Origin: Promethearchaeota archaeon
GTDB taxonomy: Archaea > Asgardarchaeota > Lokiarchaeia > Sigyniarchaeales > SOKP01
Assembly: GCA_030615145.1 (NCBI GenBank)
Contig: JAUWZT010000001.1
Location: 1 to 36,839, forward strand
Length of the DNA stretch: 36,839 nucleotides
Direction of reading: 5' to 3'
Shown here: positions 33,674 to 36,839 of the stretch, in pieces
Layout: each line of letters begins with the position of its first letter
How positions within the stretch are numbered: position 1 is the first letter of the stretch
Notes under the pieces: generated by a model
The model's database searches: none
Told to the model about the DNA's origin: nothing
The model's input: only the letters and a program-made list of their open reading frames with translations
Program-made: the position numbers and the translations under genes

Positions 33674-34396
33674 ATGACGAAGAAAAATTTAATTATTTTC
33701 GTCCCCGCTTATAACGAAGAAAAAAGCATTTTTAATTTGATTAAGGAAATACCCTCGTTCCCAAATATTAACCAGAAAGTCATTGTTATTAACGATGGCA
33801 GTACAGATAACACTTCAGCTACCGCTAAAAAAGCAGGTGCAATAGTAATATCAAATAAAAAGAACTTAGGTTTGGGTTATTCCTTTAAAATTGGATTAGT
33901 AGAAGCGTTAAAAGAAGACGCAGATATTGTGGTGGTGTTAGACGGCGACGGTCAATATAACCCTAAACACATAAATAAATTGATTTCTCCAATATTACGA
34001 GACGAAGCCGATTTAGTGCAAGGAAACCGATTTTTAACTGGCGATAGATACGAATCATCGTCAATAAGGATATTAGGAAACAAGTTTATTTCGATCTTTT
34101 TGTCAAAGATATTATTAAGACTAGCAGAAGTTTACGACATACAATCCTCTTTTAGGGCGTTTAATGGATCGTTAGCTACTGTTCTTGTGAAAGAAATTGT
34201 TGGTAAGTACAATTACGCTCAAGAAATGTTTATAATAGCAAGCCTACATGGGTACAAAATAAAACAAATTCCGGTCCAATGTTCGAAAAGAAGATATGGT
34301 CAATCAAGGTTAATCAGGAATCCTTTCATCCATTTAATTAAAATTCTCTGGGTTAGCTTCAGAACTTATTTGTTATTAAAATGTTGGAAAAAATAA
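33674..34396 (+). CDS. Family 2 glycosyltransferase, dolichyl-phosphate sugar synthase-like
   Basis: This 240-residue GT-A fold enzyme begins with IIFVPAYNEEKSIFNLIKEIP and has VIVINDGSTDNT, the nucleotide-sugar binding Asp, then NLGLGYSFKIGLVEAL. The D-x-D-like metal motif VVLDGDGQYNP follows, and then DEADLVQGNRFL, typical of dolichyl-phosphate mannose/glucose synthases (DPM1/DPG). There is no C-terminal membrane domain. It would transfer a hexose from GDP- or UDP-sugar to dolichyl phosphate, a donor for N-glycosylation of surface proteins. It is 26 bases after valS on the same strand and probably co-transcribed. The exact sugar is not readable from sequence. Confidence 0.88.
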   Translation: MTKKNLIIFVPAYNEEKSIFNLIKEIPSFPNINQKVIVINDGSTDNTSATAKKAGAIVISNKKNLGLGYSFKIGLVEALKEDADIVVVLDGDGQYNPKHINKLISPILRDEADLVQGNRFLTGDRYESSSIRILGNKFISIFLSKILLRLAEVYDIQSSFRAFNGSLATVLVKEIVGKYNYAQEMFIIASLHGYKIKQIPVQCSKRRYGQSRLIRNPFIHLIKILWVSFRTYLLLKCWKK

Positions 34397-34477
34397 ATCA
34401 TAAGCTATGAAAATTTAGTTCTATTCTAAAGGTATTTTCTTCTTTCAATAAAAAATAGTGATCCTTTTATAAATCCA

Positions 34478-34486
34478 TTATAAATT
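34478..34486 (+). promoter_or_regulatory. TATA-like box upstream of micro-ORF A
   Basis: ATTATAAAT-type sequence, with a second TTTTATAAAT just before it at 34465-34474, lies 66-74 bases before the micro-ORF ATG. That would give a transcript start near 34508 and a leader of about 45 bases. It is weak evidence in AT-rich DNA. Confidence 0.25.
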
Positions 34487-34551
34487 CATCATGCTAAGTA
34501 ATGTATATTATTATAAAAATTTCTAAAAATATTATTAAGGTGAAAAAAAAT

Positions 34552-34581
34552 ATGCCACATGCTGGAGACGCAGTTCCATAA
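34552..34581 (+). CDS. Micro-ORF A, 9 residues (MPHAGDAVP)
   Basis: An ATG at 34552 opens nine codons and a TAA. AAGGTGA at 34538-34544, a strong Shine-Dalgarno match, precedes it by seven A/T bases. Two T-runs follow (34603-34608 and 34611-34620), which can end transcription in archaea. It matches micro-ORF B (20655-20684, minus) in length, MP start, D-A-(V/I)-P end and leader. It lies 76 bases beyond the 3' end of the second HEGYPGHH peptidase gene, on the opposite strand. The gap on this side to the glycosyltransferase is 155 bases. No homologue can be claimed at this length. Confidence 0.35.
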   Translation: MPHAGDAVP

Positions 34582-34602
34582 GTTTATTTTAGCAAGAAAA
34601 TA

Positions 34603-34620
34603 TTTTTTCCTTTTTTTTTT
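34603..34620 (+). terminator. Oligo-T terminator after micro-ORF A
   Basis: Six Ts, CC and ten Ts in a row on the plus strand are a good archaeal U-tract terminator without a hairpin. It ends either the valS-glycosyltransferase transcript or a separate micro-ORF transcript. Confidence 0.45.
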
Positions 34621-34657
34621 GTTGGTTTAATATCTCAATTTTCGATTTTTCGAAGAT

Positions 34658-35845
34658 TTATAAGTCTGAAGGCAAGGTTTGTTCAGTAATTAATCTACGA
34701 AAATGCTTCGGAGATGGTCGATTGCCAAATTTTTCAGTTATAAGCCGTTCTCCTTGGTAAACTAATATATAGTGGGCCCACAATTCATCCGATATAAATT
34801 TTAGTATTGCTCTAATTCCTTTATCAGGAATCACTTTAAAACTCTTAGCATATCTTATTAACTCATCCTCCGTCCATTTATGAACATACTTATGGTAAGC
34901 TAAATTACTTTGAAATTTCGCAAATCCGCATCTAATTTCGCTCTGTTCAGCTAAAGTCTCTAAATTATCTTCGATTTTAGGATTGGGGTGAAGCTCTTCT
35001 AATAAGATTTTTGCACTTTCAGTAGGATCAAATAAGACATTTTCAGCTGTTACTCCAATTCCTTCTGAAATAACTATCTCGGGACTATAAATTAATAGAA
35101 TAGAGCTTTCAAAATAACCTTTAGAGCGATACAAAAGCTTCTCTCGTGCTGTCCGTTCCGTGTGGTGTCCGGGATATCCCTCATGGCAAGCACTAGATAA
35201 TAAATGAGTCCAGTAATGATATGTACTAATATTGATCTCTATTCTGGAGGCATAATTTCCTCTATACCAACAATACTTTGGCCAGCTTTGATCTTCTACT
35301 TCTAAAATGTCAATCTCTTCGTTATCTGGAAGCAGATTAGGAAAAACTTCTTGCGTTCGTTTTTGTGCAATACGAATTGCTTTCATATACAGCTCTTTTA
35401 AACGACCTGATGGAATAGTCCTTTGTTTAGCATACCTAGCTATCCGGTCAGATAAAGTTCCTTTTCCCTTATACAATTTCTCTGCTTTTGATGATAAATT
35501 ATAAAAAAAGTTATCGTCATAAAATATTGGTTTAAAATCAAATAATTTCTCAACTTGCTCTAAATATGGAATTTTCTCGCCATTTAATGTTCTTAAAGTG
35601 GTTTCAATAGCAGTAAGAGTTTTATCAAGGAAATTATGGCGCTTCTTTTCGAATCCTTGCTTTGGTAATTGAGCAATGAGATCTCTACAATCTTTTAGGA
35701 GTATTATAGGAGAAGATTTTGCATCCATATCCACCATTTTTTTTAATTTAGGGGGACCATAATAATGCTCAACATAGCCATCTATATGCTTGTTAGTCCT
35801 TAATCCTAAGCATAGATATTTTATGGCAAAATCATTTAACTCCAT
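34658..35845 (-). CDS. Putative zinc metallopeptidase, HEGYPGHH (DUF885-like), copy 2
   Basis: This 395-residue paralogue of the gene at 20880-22088 has SACHEGYPGHHTER, with His221-Glu222 and His227-His228, and IVISEGIGVTAENV with the downstream Glu. A TTG at 35932 would add 29 basic residues and overlap scpB. The ATG at 35845 is preferred because MELNDFAIKYLCLGLRTNKH lines up with MKLSEYGIRFLHLALHIHKH of copy 1. Shared features are GYVEHYYGPPKLKKMVD (copy 1 GYVDFYIGPKKLRKIVD) and QRTIPSG. There is no signal peptide. It is 67 bases downstream of scpB on the same strand. It is predicted to be a zinc-dependent peptidase of unknown substrate. Confidence 0.85.
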   Translation of the reverse strand: MELNDFAIKYLCLGLRTNKHIDGYVEHYYGPPKLKKMVDMDAKSSPIILLKDCRDLIAQLPKQGFEKKRHNFLDKTLTAIETTLRTLNGEKIPYLEQVEKLFDFKPIFYDDNFFYNLSSKAEKLYKGKGTLSDRIARYAKQRTIPSGRLKELYMKAIRIAQKRTQEVFPNLLPDNEEIDILEVEDQSWPKYCWYRGNYASRIEINISTYHYWTHLLSSACHEGYPGHHTERTAREKLLYRSKGYFESSILLIYSPEIVISEGIGVTAENVLFDPTESAKILLEELHPNPKIEDNLETLAEQSEIRCGFAKFQSNLAYHKYVHKWTEDELIRYAKSFKVIPDKGIRAILKFISDELWAHYILVYQGERLITEKFGNRPSPKHFRRLITEQTLPSDL

Positions 35846-35912
35846 ATTGAACAAGCCAGTTTTGCTTTTTTCTTTCTGTCTCTCTCTTTTTCTCTTGATT
35901 AGTAGTAAATAG

Positions 35913-36764
35913 TTAATTAGTATTTTCTCCAAGACCTAGTTGCGATACCATCATTCTTTTCAGCTCTTCTTTATTTTTAGGCAAACCAAACATATCTGCA
36001 TACTTATCTGTTGTAGCCAATTCAGCTGACCTTCCTTTTTTTACTGCCGATATTAGATCGTTTTCTAAAAGGTATTTGACATGCTCGTAAGCCCCACTTC
36101 CTCTTAATTTAATAACAGTTGATTTTAAAATTGGTTGTTTCAACGCTATAATTGTTAGCGTTCTTAAGTAACGCTCAGCAATAGCGCCTCCTTTGGCGAA
36201 TTTAGATACAGTTTCGGTAAGTTCAGGTCTAAGCTGCATCTGGTATTTCTCTCCAATTTGAGCGACAATTAACGCGCCAGAACGTTCTAAATAATCAAAA
36301 GCAACAACTCTTACTAATTCTTCAACTTCTTTTTTGGGAATTTCTAATTTAGTCGATAATTCTTCGACATCAAGGGGTCTACCTGCTGCGTAAAGGGCGC
36401 CTTCTATTAGATTTCTCCGTAGTTCTTTTAATTGTATTTCTAAATCTTCTTTCGTGATTTCTTGGGGTATTTGGGGTTCTTCTCGGTCATTTCCTATAAT
36501 TTCTATTTCCAGTTCACTTAATCTTTCTTCTGAGTTTTCGGAACTTAATGTGTCTTCTTCAAATTCTTCTTTGGATTCTTTTTCAAGTTCTTCTTCGATA
36601 TTCTCATCGGTATCAATAGTATCCTCTAATTCTTCCGGAATCTTTTCTACTTGAGATATTTTTTCTTCTTCTTTTTCACTTATATGTATTTCTTCCTTCT
36701 CTTCTTCTATTTCAGTTTCAATTTCAGGTTGTTTTTCTAGTTCTTTTTCACTATTTTCGTTCAT
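35913..36764 (-). CDS. scpB: Segregation and condensation protein B with acidic N-terminal extension
   Basis: This 283-residue protein has the ScpB core from about 105 to 270. It has two winged helices, LRRNLIEGALYAAGRPLDVEELSTKLEI and then EKYQMQLRPELTE with RTLTIIALKQPILKSTVIKLRG. ScpB binds ScpA (kleisin) and the SMC head in chromosome condensation. Residues 1-100 are a Glu/Ser/Ile-rich, very acidic and probably disordered extension, absent from typical ScpB of about 180-200 residues. No scpA or smc gene is in the window. The gene starts 75 bases from the right edge. Presence of ScpB in archaea is patchy. Confidence 0.9.
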   Translation of the reverse strand: MNENSEKELEKQPEIETEIEEEKEEIHISEKEEEKISQVEKIPEELEDTIDTDENIEEELEKESKEEFEEDTLSSENSEERLSELEIEIIGNDREEPQIPQEITKEDLEIQLKELRRNLIEGALYAAGRPLDVEELSTKLEIPKKEVEELVRVVAFDYLERSGALIVAQIGEKYQMQLRPELTETVSKFAKGGAIAERYLRTLTIIALKQPILKSTVIKLRGSGAYEHVKYLLENDLISAVKKGRSAELATTDKYADMFGLPKNKEELKRMMVSQLGLGENTN

Positions 36765-36839
36765 AATTTATCGTCAAAATAATTTTGTCAAAATTATTTT
36801 TTTAAGTTAATTGAAAAATTTTTAAAATCTTCTTCTTGT

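Noticed and set aside
1..36839. CRISPR arrays, insertion sequences, integrase or attachment sites
   Set aside because: No direct-repeat series, transposase or terminal inverted repeats were seen. The tRNA-Ala has no integrase or tRNA-end duplication nearby.

Overview
The window is AT-rich (roughly 30% GC by eye) archaeal chromosomal DNA. It carries an archaeal/eukaryotic information-processing set: MCM helicase, a probable GINS subunit, both subunits of DNA topoisomerase VI, an archaeal-type class I aminoacyl-tRNA synthetase and a tRNA-Ala without an encoded CCA. A Rab-like small GTPase lacking a prenylation site, a complete histone-deacetylase-fold enzyme and a polyproline coiled-coil protein point to an Asgard archaeon (Promethearchaeota, Lokiarchaeia-like). 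This placement is an inference from gene content. The glycyl radical enzyme and the rubrerythrin suggest anaerobic life.

Layout, left edge to 6.7 kb: a partial membrane-anchored transglutaminase-like protein, a polyproline/coiled-coil/zinc-ribbon protein, an HDAC-family enzyme divergent from the small GTPase, a zinc-type alcohol dehydrogenase divergent from a VIT-family metal transporter, and a rubrerythrin. The transporter and rubrerythrin converge on a shared hairpin. From 6.7 to 20.4 kb lies a DNA-replication/topology block: mcm, a very large membrane protein with HEAT repeats, a GINS-like gene, and the apparent operon top6B-top6A-hypothetical-pyrE, then coaBC. A 22-bp inverted repeat sits over the likely TATA box of top6B. 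TopoVI-B is about twice the usual size and carries extra C-terminal SAP-like and winged-helix-like segments.

From 20.6 to 28.2 kb there is a putative HEGYPGHH metallopeptidase and a three-gene operon (MoxR AAA ATPase, VWA protein, SWIM-like zinc protein) that resembles the E. coli yehL/yehP/yehQ set. From 28.4 to 34.4 kb the plus strand carries a glycyl radical enzyme, tRNA-Ala(CGC), a valyl-type tRNA synthetase and a family 2 glycosyltransferase. The right end, on the minus strand, holds scpB followed by a second HEGYPGHH peptidase paralogue.

The least expected observation is a pair of 9-codon micro-ORFs, MPHAGDAVP at 34552 (+) and MPGEMDAIP at 20684 (-). They share length, start, D-A-(V/I)-P-stop ending and a purine-rich Shine-Dalgarno-like leader. 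Each lies just 3' of one of the two peptidase paralogues. This could be an undescribed micropeptide/peptidase pairing, but the evidence is only the pattern in this window.
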